Both the position numbers and the translations under genes were made by a program. The notes under the pieces are model-generated. The model saw only the letters and a list, made by a program, of their open reading frames with translations. It did not search any database and was not told the origin of the DNA. Below are positions 1 to 9,521 of a stretch of 26,879 nt of DNA, piece by piece. Numbering within the stretch: position 1 is the first letter of the stretch; each line of letters begins with the position of its first letter. This stretch comes from Rhodospirillales bacterium (lineage in GTDB: Bacteria; Pseudomonadota; Alphaproteobacteria; MPNO01; UBA2964). The DNA lies in the NCBI GenBank assembly GCA_002727395.1, contig PBWY01000083.1, positions 1-26,879 of the forward strand, written 5' to 3'.

Positions 1-1027
1 ATCACCCTTACCTGTAATTTTAGTTGTTAATAAATGTGAAGGAAAAACAGGCATAGAAACTATCTATGAGGCATTTGAGCTAGGCCTAGGAGATCCTACG
101 AGTATCTCTGCTGAACACGGAAATGGTCTGGTTGATTTATATAATGTTATTTCACCGTTAATAGTTAAAAAGGAAAAAAATTTAGGCGAAATTGATAATT
201 CGGAAATAGAAAGTGGTCCGTTAAAAATGGCAATAGTTGGTAGACCAAACGTTGGAAAATCGACGCTTTTTAATACTCTATTAAAAGAGGAGCGCGCAAT
301 AACTAGTCCTGAACCGGGCGTAACTCGTGATTCAATTTCTGTTGATTGGGAATGGGAAAAGGAACAAATAAAACTATACGATACAGCTGGAATGCGCCGT
401 AACTCGCGGGTCAAAGAAAAAATAGAAAAACTATCAATTGGCGATACATTACGCGCTATCAAATTCTCACAAGTTTCAGTTCTATTACTTGATGGTACTC
501 TTATGGCTGAAAGACAAGATTTGAACATCGCTGAACATATTATTGAGGAAGGAAGGGCCCTACTAATTGCAGTAAACAAATGGGATTTAATTGCAGATCG
601 AGCTCTTGCCATAGACAAGTTAAATGATCGATTGGAGCGGTCGCTCCCACAAATTCGAGGGGTACCAATCGTAAGAATTTCAGCTTTAAATGGTTTTGGA
701 GTTGACCGGCTAATGCCAGCTGTAAAACAGATTTATAATATTTGGGCAAAGAGATTATCTACGGGTCCTTTAAATCGATGGCTTGAAAATGTAATTGAAG
801 ATCACCCTCCGCCCTTGTTAAATGGTAAACGATTAAGGCTAAGGTATATAACCCAAATCAAGGGACGTCCCCCCACTTTTGTTATTTTCTGCAGTAGACC
901 ATCAAAAATTCCAGAGTCTTACAAAAGATACCTAATTAACAGTTTGCGCGAAACTTTTAACATTAACGGTGTTCCAATCCGTCTATTTATGCGTGGAGGT
1001 AAAAATCCTTATTCAAAGGATTCTTAA
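1..1027 (+). CDS. der: GTPase Der (EngA), 5'-truncated
   Basis: Ribosome-assembly GTPase with two tandem G domains and a C-terminal KH-like domain, acting in 50S subunit maturation. The reading frame is open from base 2 and continues past the first ATG at 227, so the gene is cut by the window edge and 227 is not its start. Visible parts are the end of G domain 1 (NKCEG G4 motif, then a G5-like SISAEHGNG), the acidic linker, and G domain 2 with P-loop GRPNVGKST, G3 DTAG, G4 NKWD and G5-like SALNGFG. The KH-like domain follows, and the protein ends in a basic tail. NKCEG in place of NKxD in domain 1 is, from memory, usual for alphaproteobacterial Der. It converges on the SDR gene with only 7 nt between stop codons and no visible terminator. 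Confidence 0.97.
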   Translation, partial: SPLPVILVVNKCEGKTGIETIYEAFELGLGDPTSISAEHGNGLVDLYNVISPLIVKKEKNLGEIDNSEIESGPLKMAIVGRPNVGKSTLFNTLLKEERAITSPEPGVTRDSISVDWEWEKEQIKLYDTAGMRRNSRVKEKIEKLSIGDTLRAIKFSQVSVLLLDGTLMAERQDLNIAEHIIEEGRALLIAVNKWDLIADRALAIDKLNDRLERSLPQIRGVPIVRISALNGFGVDRLMPAVKQIYNIWAKRLSTGPLNRWLENVIEDHPPPLLNGKRLRLRYITQIKGRPPTFVIFCSRPSKIPESYKRYLINSLRETFNINGVPIRLFMRGGKNPYSKDS

Positions 1028-1034
1028 ATTAAGA

Positions 1035-1757
1035 TTATTCAGCGGTTACTGTTTGTCCGTGTATTTCACACTGTGTTTCTGCTAATTTAACAAATACCTC
1101 CGTAATATCTTCAGGAGCAGGGAGACTTAAGGGGTCTTCTCCTGGGTAGGCCGAAGCTCGCATTTGGGTTCTTACTCCACCGGGGTTAATCAGATTTATT
1201 TTTAGTTTCGTTTTAGTCATTTCTTCTGACCAAGTCCGGACCATGGCTTCAAGTGCAGTTTTTGTGACTGCATAGCCACCCCAATATGCTCTACCTCCTG
1301 ACACCCCAGAGGTTAGAAACAAAGCTCTGCCTGCGTTCGAATGCAGTAGCAGTGGACTAAGTGTTTTTATGAGGTGAAAATTGGCTGTTAAATTTATATC
1401 AATAAGATTCTGCCATGATTGTGTGTCAATTTCCCGAATAGGTGTCAAATTACCCAGCTGGCTAGCATTCGCGACAAATATATCTAGTTTGCCATAGCGT
1501 TCGTTTATGGCCGGCCCAATTTTTTCAATTTCTACAAATTTTTTGAGGTCTAATGGAAGTAAAATGGCGCGAGACTTACCATTTGATTCTTCTCTTATAA
1601 AATCATCAACTTCTTCGAGACCGGCTTTTGTGCGGGCTATTAAAATTACTTGCGCACCCTCTTTTGCGTATCTTTTCGCTATAGCGGCTCCGATACCTCT
1701 AGAAGCTCCGGTTATAAGGGCGACTCTACCTAGCAGTCTTTGACCGGTTTTTTTCAT
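1035..1757 (-). CDS. SDR-family NAD(P)-dependent oxidoreductase
   Basis: Classical short-chain dehydrogenase/reductase of 240 aa with a Rossmann fold. Cofactor motif TGASRGIG lies near residues 16-23. NAS stands in place of the usual NAG, the catalytic Ser lies in LTSGVSGG, and the Tyr/Lys pair in YAVTK. The NPGGVRT segment after the active site is typical of the family. The substrate cannot be read from sequence; the overall look is closest to YciK-like SDRs. The gene is 5 nt downstream of purF and last in the minus-strand run. SDR genes next to purF are common in alphaproteobacteria, but no role in purine synthesis is established. Start is ATG at 1757. Confidence 0.93.
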   Translation of the reverse strand: MKKTGQRLLGRVALITGASRGIGAAIAKRYAKEGAQVILIARTKAGLEEVDDFIREESNGKSRAILLPLDLKKFVEIEKIGPAINERYGKLDIFVANASQLGNLTPIREIDTQSWQNLIDINLTANFHLIKTLSPLLLHSNAGRALFLTSGVSGGRAYWGGYAVTKTALEAMVRTWSEEMTKTKLKINLINPGGVRTQMRASAYPGEDPLSLPAPEDITEVFVKLAETQCEIHGQTVTAE

Positions 1758-1762
1758 TCAAA

Positions 1763-3238
1763 TTAGCCAAGGGTAGATAAAAAAGACATTTGAGGGGCTA
1801 CTTCCCCCCCATCAAAATCTATTAAACGGACTGGATATTCTCCGGTGAAACAGGCATCGCAATATTGTGGTTTTTCTTCATTTCTTCCATTTAATCCCAT
1901 GGCACGATATAGACCATCTAAAGAGACGAAAGCTAATGTATCAGCACCAATAAACTTCCGCATTTCTTCAACAGAATTATTTGAAGCTAGCAGCTGGTCT
2001 TTTTCTGGTGTGTCCACACCATAAAAACAAGAGTGAGTAGTTGGCGGACTTGCAATTCGCATATGTACCTCTTTGGCTCCCGCATTACGTATCATTTCAA
2101 CAATTTTTACAGATGTGGTACCTCGTACAATACTATCGTCTACTAATACTACCTTCTTGTTTTCTATAACAGCGCGACTGGCATTATGTTTTAGTTTTAC
2201 TCCCAAATGCCGAATATGGTCACTGGGCTCAATAAACGTCCGTCCAACGTAGTGATTACGAATAATTCCCAGTTCATATGGTAAACCTGTCTCACTTGCG
2301 TAACCCATTGCACTGGGAACACCAGAATCTGGAACTGGGATAATTACATCTGCTTCAGTATGTCTCTCTCGAGCAAGTTCTGCTCCTATCTTTTTACGAA
2401 CCTCATAAACACCGGCACCATCTACAATACTGTCTGGACGAGCAAAATAAATATATTCAAAAATACAGAATCGAGATGGTATTTGGTTGAATGGTTTGAG
2501 GCTTTTAACACCGTCTTGATCAATAACAAGCAACTCACCAGGTTCAACATCTCTTATGAATTTTGCTCCAATAATATCTAGGGCACAGCTTTCAGATGCG
2601 AGGACACTAGCGCCGTCTAATGAACCGAGAACTAGTGGACGAATACCCATGGGGTCTCTGACGCCAATCATTTGATTATTCGTCATTGCGACCAATGAAT
2701 AGGCTCCCACTACGCGGGTAAGGGCGTCAATGAGGCGTTCAACCACAGAGGTATGAGTGCTAATAGCTATAAGGTGAATTATGACCTCCGTATCTGTAGT
2801 AGAATGAAATAGGCAACCACGTTTAACGAGTTCTCGGTGGAGTATGGAAGCATTTGTAAGATTTCCATTGTGGGAGAGAGCAAAACCACCTGAATCGTAT
2901 TCAGCAAATAAAGGTTGAATGTTTCTATGTGCAGTTTCACCCGTAGTAGAATATCGGTTATGTCCTATTGAAAGTCTTCCTCTCAGATTTTTTATTACAG
3001 TTTCATCGCTAAAAATGTCACCCACATATCCCGGTGCACGATGGCCATGAAATTGTTTACCGTCAAAAGTAACAATACCGGCGGCTTCCTGCCCGCGATG
3101 TTGAAGAGCATGTAATCCAAGTGCAGTTAAGGCTGCGGCATCTTCGTGTTCATGAATACCAAATACTCCACACTCCTCGTTCAATTTATCATCATTTAGT
3201 GGATTGAGTATTATTGGATAATCAACGTTTGACATCAT
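1763..3238 (-). CDS. purF: Amidophosphoribosyltransferase (first step of purine synthesis)
   Basis: Makes 5-phosphoribosylamine from PRPP and glutamine in the cytoplasm. The 491-aa protein has a 22-residue propeptide before Cys23 of the NEECGVFG motif; removal would expose the N-terminal nucleophile of the class II glutaminase domain. The phosphoribosyltransferase domain carries the PRPP loop VVLVDDSIVRGTTS. Cysteines in FCIFEY, SCFYG and YCDACF match the 4Fe-4S ligands of the Bacillus-type enzyme as I recall them, so an iron-sulfur cluster is expected. The start ATG overlaps the cvpA stop (ATGA, 4 nt), indicating translational coupling, and matches the widespread cvpA-purF pairing. A second ATG directly follows the first. 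Confidence 0.98.
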   Translation of the reverse strand: MMSNVDYPIILNPLNDDKLNEECGVFGIHEHEDAAALTALGLHALQHRGQEAAGIVTFDGKQFHGHRAPGYVGDIFSDETVIKNLRGRLSIGHNRYSTTGETAHRNIQPLFAEYDSGGFALSHNGNLTNASILHRELVKRGCLFHSTTDTEVIIHLIAISTHTSVVERLIDALTRVVGAYSLVAMTNNQMIGVRDPMGIRPLVLGSLDGASVLASESCALDIIGAKFIRDVEPGELLVIDQDGVKSLKPFNQIPSRFCIFEYIYFARPDSIVDGAGVYEVRKKIGAELARERHTEADVIIPVPDSGVPSAMGYASETGLPYELGIIRNHYVGRTFIEPSDHIRHLGVKLKHNASRAVIENKKVVLVDDSIVRGTTSVKIVEMIRNAGAKEVHMRIASPPTTHSCFYGVDTPEKDQLLASNNSVEEMRKFIGADTLAFVSLDGLYRAMGLNGRNEEKPQYCDACFTGEYPVRLIDFDGGEVAPQMSFLSTLG

Positions 3239-3882
3239 TGTTGTCCCTTGAAAAGACGGTCCATTTCACGCCTTTGACTGGGTTTATAGCCTTTTAAAGG
3301 TGAAACCGGTGGTTTTTTTGTTTCTGGATTTATCAATTTTTGAAACTGTTCATTTAGCATTTTATTATTGTTATTCTGAATAATAGGAACTTTAGACCAA
3401 TTGTCGGGTGCTAAATTTTGTATCTGTATAGCCCCCCATTGCAACAAGGTTTGCGTTTTAGAATTCTGTATCCATTTTGGTTGGCGAGACTGATCTTTTG
3501 GTAAATCCGTGATCCATACTAAACCTATATAACCCAACGATACTACTATAGCACCAAGTCCTAAACCAAATGCCAAACCGATTGTTCGATCTAATGCGCT
3601 TAACGCACTAGAGCGTACTTGGTTACCAATCAAGTGACTAATCATTGTAAAAATAATCAAGGATCCAATAAATATTATTAATCCAGCGACACCATCGGCT
3701 ATAATTTCGATAGAAATCCATTTTCGCGAAAATGGTTGAAGATAATGAAATAGGTAAAGTGTAGAAAATATCGCTCCAACCCAGCCTATCAGAGCCAAGA
3801 AAACTCTTACAAAGCCCATTGAAAAAGCCATTAAACTGGTTAGAGAAATTATCCCGATAATAGTTAGATCAAAATAATTCAT
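3235..3882 (-). CDS. cvpA: CvpA family inner-membrane protein
   Basis: A 215-aa membrane protein of the CvpA (colicin V production) family. Four hydrophobic segments lie within about the first 130 residues, with the family-typical N-terminus (MNYFDLTIIGIISLTS). A polar, Gln/Asn/Lys-rich cytoplasmic tail of about 80 residues follows. In enterics CvpA is linked to envelope integrity and bile tolerance; its biochemical role is unknown. It overlaps radA upstream (ATGA at 3879-3882) and purF downstream (ATGA at 3235-3238) by 4 nt each, so all three are probably co-translated. The C-terminal tail is low in complexity and not diagnostic. Confidence 0.92.
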   Translation of the reverse strand: MNYFDLTIIGIISLTSLMAFSMGFVRVFLALIGWVGAIFSTLYLFHYLQPFSRKWISIEIIADGVAGLIIFIGSLIIFTMISHLIGNQVRSSALSALDRTIGLAFGLGLGAIVVSLGYIGLVWITDLPKDQSRQPKWIQNSKTQTLLQWGAIQIQNLAPDNWSKVPIIQNNNNKMLNEQFQKLINPETKKPPVSPLKGYKPSQRREMDRLFKGQQ

Positions 3883-5276
3883 GCAATTCCCAAACCTTTA
3901 TCTCGCTTGGTCGAAGTTATAGAGAAGAGGCATATTAAATCCCCAATATGTCTAATTTCCTTTGTCTTGATACTTTTATTGATCTTTTGTTTTTGATTTT
4001 GATGGTGTCCCGGAAAATAGGCATTTGTAAAACCTAGTTTTTGTGCTTCTTTAAACCGCAAATCCATTTGGCCTACAGGCCGTACCTCTCCTGAAAGACC
4101 AATTTCACCAAATATAACTGTTTCTGATGTTATAGGCTCATCTTTCAGAGCAGAAATCAATGCTGCAGCAACAGCAAGATCTGCTGCTGGTTCTGAGATA
4201 CGTAAACCTCCAGCTACGTTTAGATATACGTCGTGGTTTCCAAATTGTAATCCACACCTAGCCTCCAACACTGCTAAAATCACAGACAATCTTCCTGTAT
4301 CCCATCCAACTACCGCCCGTCTCGGTGTACCAAAAGAACTTGGAACAACAAGCGCTTCAATTTCTACAAGAATAGTGCGACTACCTTCAATACCAGCAAA
4401 AACAGCCGCTCCACTTGTTTCACCTCGTCGTTGCCCAAGAAATAGCGCAGATGGGTTTTCTACTTCTGTTAATCCCGAATGCGTCATTTCAAAAACTCCA
4501 ATTTCGTCGGTAGGTCCAAAACGATTTTTAATTGCCCGGAGAATTCGAAATTGATGACTAAGATCCCCTTCAAAGTAAAGTACTGTATCAACAATATGTT
4601 CTAGAACACGTGGGCCGGCAATTGCCCCTTCCTTGGTAACGTGCCCAACCAAAAGTAAAGTAAAGTTATTTTTTTTTGCTACACGTATCAATTCTTGCGC
4701 GCTCGTCCGCACTTGTGAAATGGTCCCGGGAGCTGAGTCTAATGTGTCAACGTACATGGTTTGTATAGAGTCAATAACAACTAAGCCGACGTCATTAGCT
4801 TTTTCAAGTGTAGAAATGATATCCCTTACATTTGTGGCAGAAGCTAAGGAAATCTCCTCTTCAAAAAGCCCTAGCCGATTAGCCCTGATTCTTACTTGAT
4901 CAATAGACTCTTCTCCTGAGATGTAAATGCATCTGGCTTTAGTAGAAACTTGGCTGACGAGTTGAAGTAGTAATGTGGATTTTCCAATTCCCGGATCTCC
5001 ACCGACTAGGATTGCTGATCCTAGAACTACCCCACCGCCGCAAACTCTATCAAATTCATTGATATTGCTTATTACCCTTGGCGCAACATCCATTTTTCCT
5101 TTTAAACCGACAAACTCTATCTGAGTTCCCTGTGCATGTCCTAGTCCCTTCGGAATATTTTCAATGTCTTCTTGAACAAGCGTATTCCACTCATGACAAT
5201 TTTCACACTGACCTACCCATTTCGTATGAGAGGTGCCACAGTTGCCGCAAATAAATTTGGTAATTTTTTTAGCCAA
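3879..5276 (-). CDS. radA: DNA repair protein RadA (Sms)
   Basis: A 465-aa branch-migration ATPase that processes recombination intermediates. In order it has a four-Cys zinc finger (Cys10, Cys13, Cys24, Cys27), a RecA-like ATPase with Walker A GGDPGIGKST (residues 92-101), the RadA-specific KNRFG motif, and a C-terminal Lon-protease-like domain. Length is normal. The start is TTG at 5276: an in-frame TAA lies a few codons upstream and there is no in-frame ATG. An AAAGGA Shine-Dalgarno on the minus strand (5285-5290) sits 8 nt before the TTG. It lies 42 nt downstream of mlaF and overlaps cvpA by 4 nt. Confidence 0.97.
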   Translation of the reverse strand: MAKKITKFICGNCGTSHTKWVGQCENCHEWNTLVQEDIENIPKGLGHAQGTQIEFVGLKGKMDVAPRVISNINEFDRVCGGGVVLGSAILVGGDPGIGKSTLLLQLVSQVSTKARCIYISGEESIDQVRIRANRLGLFEEEISLASATNVRDIISTLEKANDVGLVVIDSIQTMYVDTLDSAPGTISQVRTSAQELIRVAKKNNFTLLLVGHVTKEGAIAGPRVLEHIVDTVLYFEGDLSHQFRILRAIKNRFGPTDEIGVFEMTHSGLTEVENPSALFLGQRRGETSGAAVFAGIEGSRTILVEIEALVVPSSFGTPRRAVVGWDTGRLSVILAVLEARCGLQFGNHDVYLNVAGGLRISEPAADLAVAAALISALKDEPITSETVIFGEIGLSGEVRPVGQMDLRFKEAQKLGFTNAYFPGHHQNQKQKINKSIKTKEIRHIGDLICLFSITSTKRDKGLGIA

Positions 5277-5318
5277 CAGGTAGGTCCTTTATTTTGGCAA
5301 TGTAGTACAATGTTGAAA

Positions 5319-6098
5319 TCAACAAGGTTTGAAGTCCATTTGAATGGGTCCTTCAGCTGACCCCTGAATAAATTGGTCAACGTATTTATTACCGCTACTA
5401 TTTAATTCGGATACTTCACCAATCCAAATTATTTTTCCTCCATATATCATTGCTATCTTGTTTCCTATTTTTTTTGCACTCGATATATCATGTGTAATTG
5501 ATAAAGTTGTGGCTCCCAGTTGCTGAACTTTTTCAACGATCAATTCATTTATTATCTCGCCCATAATTGGATCTAAACCCGTGGTAGGCTCATCAAAAAG
5601 TATTATCTCCGGATCAGTAGCGATTGCTCTGGCTAATCCAACGCGCTTTTTCATACCACCGGATAATTCCGCAGGCATTAAATTTGCTGTATCTGATGCC
5701 AGGCCTACTTCAGATAATTTTTCGAATGCTTTTTTTTGAGCGCGCTTTCTATCAAAACTTTTATCTTGCATTAATGGAAAAGCGACATTTTCCCAGACTG
5801 TCAAGCTGTCAAATAGCCCTGCGTTTTGAAATAATATACCCACTTTTTTTAAAAATTTCTGCTTTCTATTCCAACCAACACCTACCGTTTCTTCACCGTT
5901 AACTTTTATACTACCTTGATCCGGCTTTAAGAGACCAATTATGTTTTTTAATAAAACCGACTTTCCTGTGCCAGATGCACCGATAATTACCATTGATTGT
6001 CCCTTTTGGATTTCCAGATTTAGGCCGTCTAAAACAATATTGTTACCAAACGCCTTGTGAATATTTTTGATAGATATTTTTGAAAAACCAAGAGACAT
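5319..6098 (-). CDS. mlaF: MlaF-type ABC transporter ATP-binding protein
   Basis: ATPase of an MCE/Mla-type phospholipid transporter that keeps outer-membrane lipid asymmetry. The 259-aa protein has Walker A GASGTGKS (residues 40-47), Q-loop near FQNAG, signature LSGGM (145-149), Walker B IILFDEP and the D-loop TGLDP, with the switch His in SITHD. The LSGGMKKRVGLARA stretch is typical of the MlaF/Ttg2A subfamily. It lies 3 nt downstream of mlaE, so the two almost certainly form one transporter. The substrate-binding MlaD (MCE domain), MlaC and MlaB are not in this window. Confidence 0.93.
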   Translation of the reverse strand: MSLGFSKISIKNIHKAFGNNIVLDGLNLEIQKGQSMVIIGASGTGKSVLLKNIIGLLKPDQGSIKVNGEETVGVGWNRKQKFLKKVGILFQNAGLFDSLTVWENVAFPLMQDKSFDRKRAQKKAFEKLSEVGLASDTANLMPAELSGGMKKRVGLARAIATDPEIILFDEPTTGLDPIMGEIINELIVEKVQQLGATTLSITHDISSAKKIGNKIAMIYGGKIIWIGEVSELNSSGNKYVDQFIQGSAEGPIQMDFKPC

Positions 6099-6101
6099 TG
6101 T

Positions 6102-6875
6102 TCAGATTGCGAAATATAGCTCAGTAATAACGTAGTTAAAGGCAAGTATTAAGACTGATGCAGAAACTACAGCGTTTGTCGTTGCCGCTCCTACACCTTG
6201 AGCACCTCCTCGCGAATGATATCCATGAAAGCAGCCCATTAGAGATATGATCAATCTGAAAACACTTGCTTTTACTAAACCTGAGATTACGTCTATAGGT
6301 TCTAAAATCTCCCAGGTTCTCTCGAGATAAATGGTAGAGTTGAAACCTAATTTATAAATACTAATTAAGTAACCGCCAAACACACCAACAATGTCTGCCA
6401 CCAGGACAAGAATGGGGAGCATTAATATTCCCGCAATAATGCGAGGGGCTATAAGATATTTGAATGGGTCAGTTGATAAAGTTTTGAGAGCGTCAAGCTG
6501 CTCTGTTACACTCATTGTACCTATTTCCGCCGCCATAGCGGCCCCAATACGACCAGAAACCATTAGTCCTGCTAGAACCGGGGCGAGTTCCCGAGTAATT
6601 GATAATACGACCACCCCAGCAACGGCTCCTTCTGCATTGAATCGTGCGAAGCCCGTATAACTTTGCAACGCTAAAACCATACCTGTAAAAATCGCTGTCA
6701 TTCCCACGACAGGAAGGGAATAAAAACCTATTTCTATTATTTGTCTAATTAGCAAATGCCAATAAAATGGAGGAGTGAAACAATGGTATAGAGAACGGCT
6801 AGTAAAGATTGTTATACGACCAATATGATTGGCAAAAGCGATTACTGTCCGACCAATAGAGGCAAATGGGTTCAT
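6102..6875 (-). CDS. mlaE: MlaE-type ABC transporter permease
   Basis: Integral inner-membrane permease of the MlaE family, partner of the adjacent MlaF. It has about five or six hydrophobic segments and the family signature around ELAPVLAGLMVSGRIG followed by EIGTMSVTEQLDALK. The chosen start is ATG at 6875, giving MNPFASIGR, which looks like the usual alphaproteobacterial N-terminus. A TTG at 6887 would add four residues and overlap the alr stop by 4 nt; neither start has a clear Shine-Dalgarno. Co-transcribed with alr upstream and mlaF 3 nt downstream. Confidence 0.93.
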   Translation of the reverse strand: MNPFASIGRTVIAFANHIGRITIFTSRSLYHCFTPPFYWHLLIRQIIEIGFYSLPVVGMTAIFTGMVLALQSYTGFARFNAEGAVAGVVVLSITRELAPVLAGLMVSGRIGAAMAAEIGTMSVTEQLDALKTLSTDPFKYLIAPRIIAGILMLPILVLVADIVGVFGGYLISIYKLGFNSTIYLERTWEILEPIDVISGLVKASVFRLIISLMGCFHGYHSRGGAQGVGAATTNAVVSASVLILAFNYVITELYFAI

Positions 6876-6883
6876 TTTATATA

Positions 6884-7996
6884 TCAACCGACATAATCAC
6901 GAAAATAACGCCCGCCAAGACTAGTTAATATCTCGTAGCCAATCGTTCCGGCATCTGAAGCAAGTTGATCCACAGTATAGTGTGGACCAATCAATTCTAT
7001 CATATCACCTCGTCCCGAATCTTCTTCCTTTACATCGGTAACATCGAAAGTAACCAAATCCATGGATATACGCCCAATTACTGGAACAGGTTGTCTTCCT
7101 ATATAGCCCTTTCCATGATTCCCGAGAGTTCGGAAGTAACCATCACCATAGCCCAACGCTACTGTTGCTATTCTGGTTTTACGATTTGTCCTAAATGTCG
7201 CTCCGTAGCCAACAGTTGTACCCCTATCAACAATGAATGTTTGTAGGATTTTTGCTTTGAGGTTAATAACTTGTTCGATTTCATTAACTTCTTTTTTTAT
7301 GGGTTGCAGTCCATAAATAGCTGCTCCCGGTCTCACCAAATCATAATGATATCCTTTACCTAGGAAAATTCCAGCTGAGTTAGATAAACTCGCCTTCGTG
7401 GAAATAAATTTTGATCTAATTTTGTCAAAGAGATGTTTTTGTTCTTTGTTTTTTAACTGTTCTCTATCATCTGCACAGGCCAAATGACTCATTAGATAAT
7501 CTATGTCTATATTTTCAATCAATTTAGGGTTTCTCTGCAATTCAGTTGTCTCGTACGCGTCAAGGCCCAAGCGAGACATTCCAGTATCAAAGTTTATGAT
7601 TGCTTTAAAATTTTTTTCTTTGGCTTTACAATACGAAGACCATTGTTCGATCTCTGCAATACAATTTAGGACCGGTATCACACCAAATTTTATGATGTCC
7701 TTCTCTATTCCCTTGTTTAATCCATTGAGCAAATAAATATCTGCGTTTACGCGGCTTTTTATTAGGAGATTACGAACTTTAATTGCCTCATCCATCATCG
7801 CCACAAAAAACGAGTTGCACCCCTCCTTTAGAAGACGACAAACAACCTGTTCAAGTCCTAAACCATAGGCATTGGACTTAACAACAGCACTGCAAATAGT
7901 GTTTTGACTTAAACGTTCTCTTAAATAGGCAAAGTTTTTTGCCAATATATTTAGATCAATCGTAAGAATAGAACCTGTTTGATCTTTAAAATTCAT
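6884..7996 (-). CDS. alr: Alanine racemase
   Basis: PLP enzyme interconverting L- and D-alanine, supplying D-Ala for peptidoglycan. At 370 aa the length is normal. The PLP Lys40 sits in VVKSNAYGLG and the second catalytic base Tyr264 in TVGYGATF. The C-terminal beta domain carries GRISMDLVTFD. Located 2 nt downstream of dnaB; dnaB-alr adjacency is common in alphaproteobacteria. Codon use resembles the neighbours. Confidence 0.97.
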   Translation of the reverse strand: MNFKDQTGSILTIDLNILAKNFAYLRERLSQNTICSAVVKSNAYGLGLEQVVCRLLKEGCNSFFVAMMDEAIKVRNLLIKSRVNADIYLLNGLNKGIEKDIIKFGVIPVLNCIAEIEQWSSYCKAKEKNFKAIINFDTGMSRLGLDAYETTELQRNPKLIENIDIDYLMSHLACADDREQLKNKEQKHLFDKIRSKFISTKASLSNSAGIFLGKGYHYDLVRPGAAIYGLQPIKKEVNEIEQVINLKAKILQTFIVDRGTTVGYGATFRTNRKTRIATVALGYGDGYFRTLGNHGKGYIGRQPVPVIGRISMDLVTFDVTDVKEEDSGRGDMIELIGPHYTVDQLASDAGTIGYEILTSLGGRYFRDYVG

Positions 7997-7998
7997 AT

Positions 7999-9510
7999 TT
8001 AAGAATAATCTGCATCGGGCATATAATCGGCCCGTGCTAAGTCACCAAATTTTGTTAGAAGGGCGTTGAAATGTAAAAGGGCACGACCCGTTGGCCCGTG
8101 ACGTTGCTTAGCTACAATCACCTCGGCAATATTGTGCACTTTCTCCATTTCTTCTTGCCAAACCTGATGTTCAGGGGTGTCCTCGCGGGGTTCCCGTCGA
8201 GCGACGTAATACTCTTCCCGAAATATAAACATTACAACGTCTGCGTCTTGCTCAATTGAACCAGATTCACGAAGATCGGAGAGTTGTGGCCTTTTATCTT
8301 CACGTTGTTCGACTTGCCGAGATAGTTGAGATAATGCGAGTACAGGTACGTCTAGATCCTTTGCTAAAGTCTTGAGACCTCGAGTAATTTCTGAAATTTC
8401 CTGAACGCGATTGTCTTGGCGGAATGAATTGCCACTTAATAGTTGTAAATAGTCTACTACAATCATACCTAAACCGACCTGGCGTTTGAGACGCCTTTCT
8501 CTAGTTCTTAATGCAGAAACTGTAAGTGCCGGTGTGTCATCTATAAAGATGGGGGCTCGTTGTAATTCGTGAGAAGCTTGGACAATATTCCCAAATTCAG
8601 TATTCCCTACTTTACCACGCCGGATCAGGTCAGAACTGACACCAGATTCTTCTGCGAGAATTCTTGTAGCCAATTGTTCTGCAGACATTTCCAATGAAAA
8701 AAACCCAATAACCGCGCCATCGGTTATACTTTCATTCCCCTGTTTATCAGTCTCGCGTTTGATATTTTTTGCGGCGTGAAATGCAATATTTGTAGCCAAA
8801 GCCGTTTTACCCATCGATGGTCGCCCAGCTAGAATAATTAGATCGGACCTATGCAATCCCCCTAGTAGGCTGTCGAGTTCATTCAAACCCGTACCTACTC
8901 CGGTGAGCTTTCCATCTCGCTTATATGCTGCTTCTGCCTGTTGGATTGTGACAGTCAGTATTGAAGCAAAATCTTTAAAGCCACCTTGATAATCGCCAGC
9001 CGTAGCTAGGTCATAAAGCCTTTGTTCAGCGCGTTCTATCTGATTTGTTGCTTGATCATCAATCTCTGGTTCATAGGCTTCGTTAACAGTATCTTCACCA
9101 ATGCCTATCAGTTGGCGCCGAAGGAAAAGATCGTGAATAGTTTGTCCGTAATCCCGAGCATTAATAATAGTTATAGAGCTCGCAGCTAATCGGGCGAGGT
9201 ACGCGTGCCCTCCTAAATCAATTAAACCCTCATCTTTTTCAAAAAAGAATTGCAAAGTTGTCGGGTTTGCTTCCTGTCCACGTTCGATTTGTTTTCCAAT
9301 TGCTTCAAAAATTCTTCCATGGGCTGTATTAACAAAATGCTCTGGTTTTACAAAATCGGAAATCTGCTCATATGCTCTATTGTTAACGAGTATAGCACCT
9401 AGTAGGGCTTGTTCGGCTTCCAAGTTTGACGGAGGTTGACGCCAATTTAAAAGATTTTCTTCGGATTGGTGAAGAGTGGCAACGGTCTTTGAGGTAGAGT
9501 TTGATTCCAT
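7999..9510 (-). CDS. dnaB: Replicative DNA helicase DnaB
   Basis: Hexameric 5'-3' helicase of the replication fork, 503 aa. The N-terminal DnaB domain begins around residue 25 (PPSNLEAEQALLGAIL) and is followed by the RecA-like helicase domain with Walker A GRPSMGKT (229-236), Walker B LGMIVVDYLQL, and the later motifs LSQLSRQVEQR and LRESGSIEQDAD. No intein or insertion is visible. It is the first gene of the eight-gene minus-strand run. A perfect 9-bp inverted repeat lies 12-41 nt before its ATG, and a DnaA-box match lies about 140 nt upstream. Confidence 0.98.
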   Translation of the reverse strand: MESNSTSKTVATLHQSEENLLNWRQPPSNLEAEQALLGAILVNNRAYEQISDFVKPEHFVNTAHGRIFEAIGKQIERGQEANPTTLQFFFEKDEGLIDLGGHAYLARLAASSITIINARDYGQTIHDLFLRRQLIGIGEDTVNEAYEPEIDDQATNQIERAEQRLYDLATAGDYQGGFKDFASILTVTIQQAEAAYKRDGKLTGVGTGLNELDSLLGGLHRSDLIILAGRPSMGKTALATNIAFHAAKNIKRETDKQGNESITDGAVIGFFSLEMSAEQLATRILAEESGVSSDLIRRGKVGNTEFGNIVQASHELQRAPIFIDDTPALTVSALRTRERRLKRQVGLGMIVVDYLQLLSGNSFRQDNRVQEISEITRGLKTLAKDLDVPVLALSQLSRQVEQREDKRPQLSDLRESGSIEQDADVVMFIFREEYYVARREPREDTPEHQVWQEEMEKVHNIAEVIVAKQRHGPTGRALLHFNALLTKFGDLARADYMPDADYS

Positions 9511-9521
9511 TTACAGACCTA

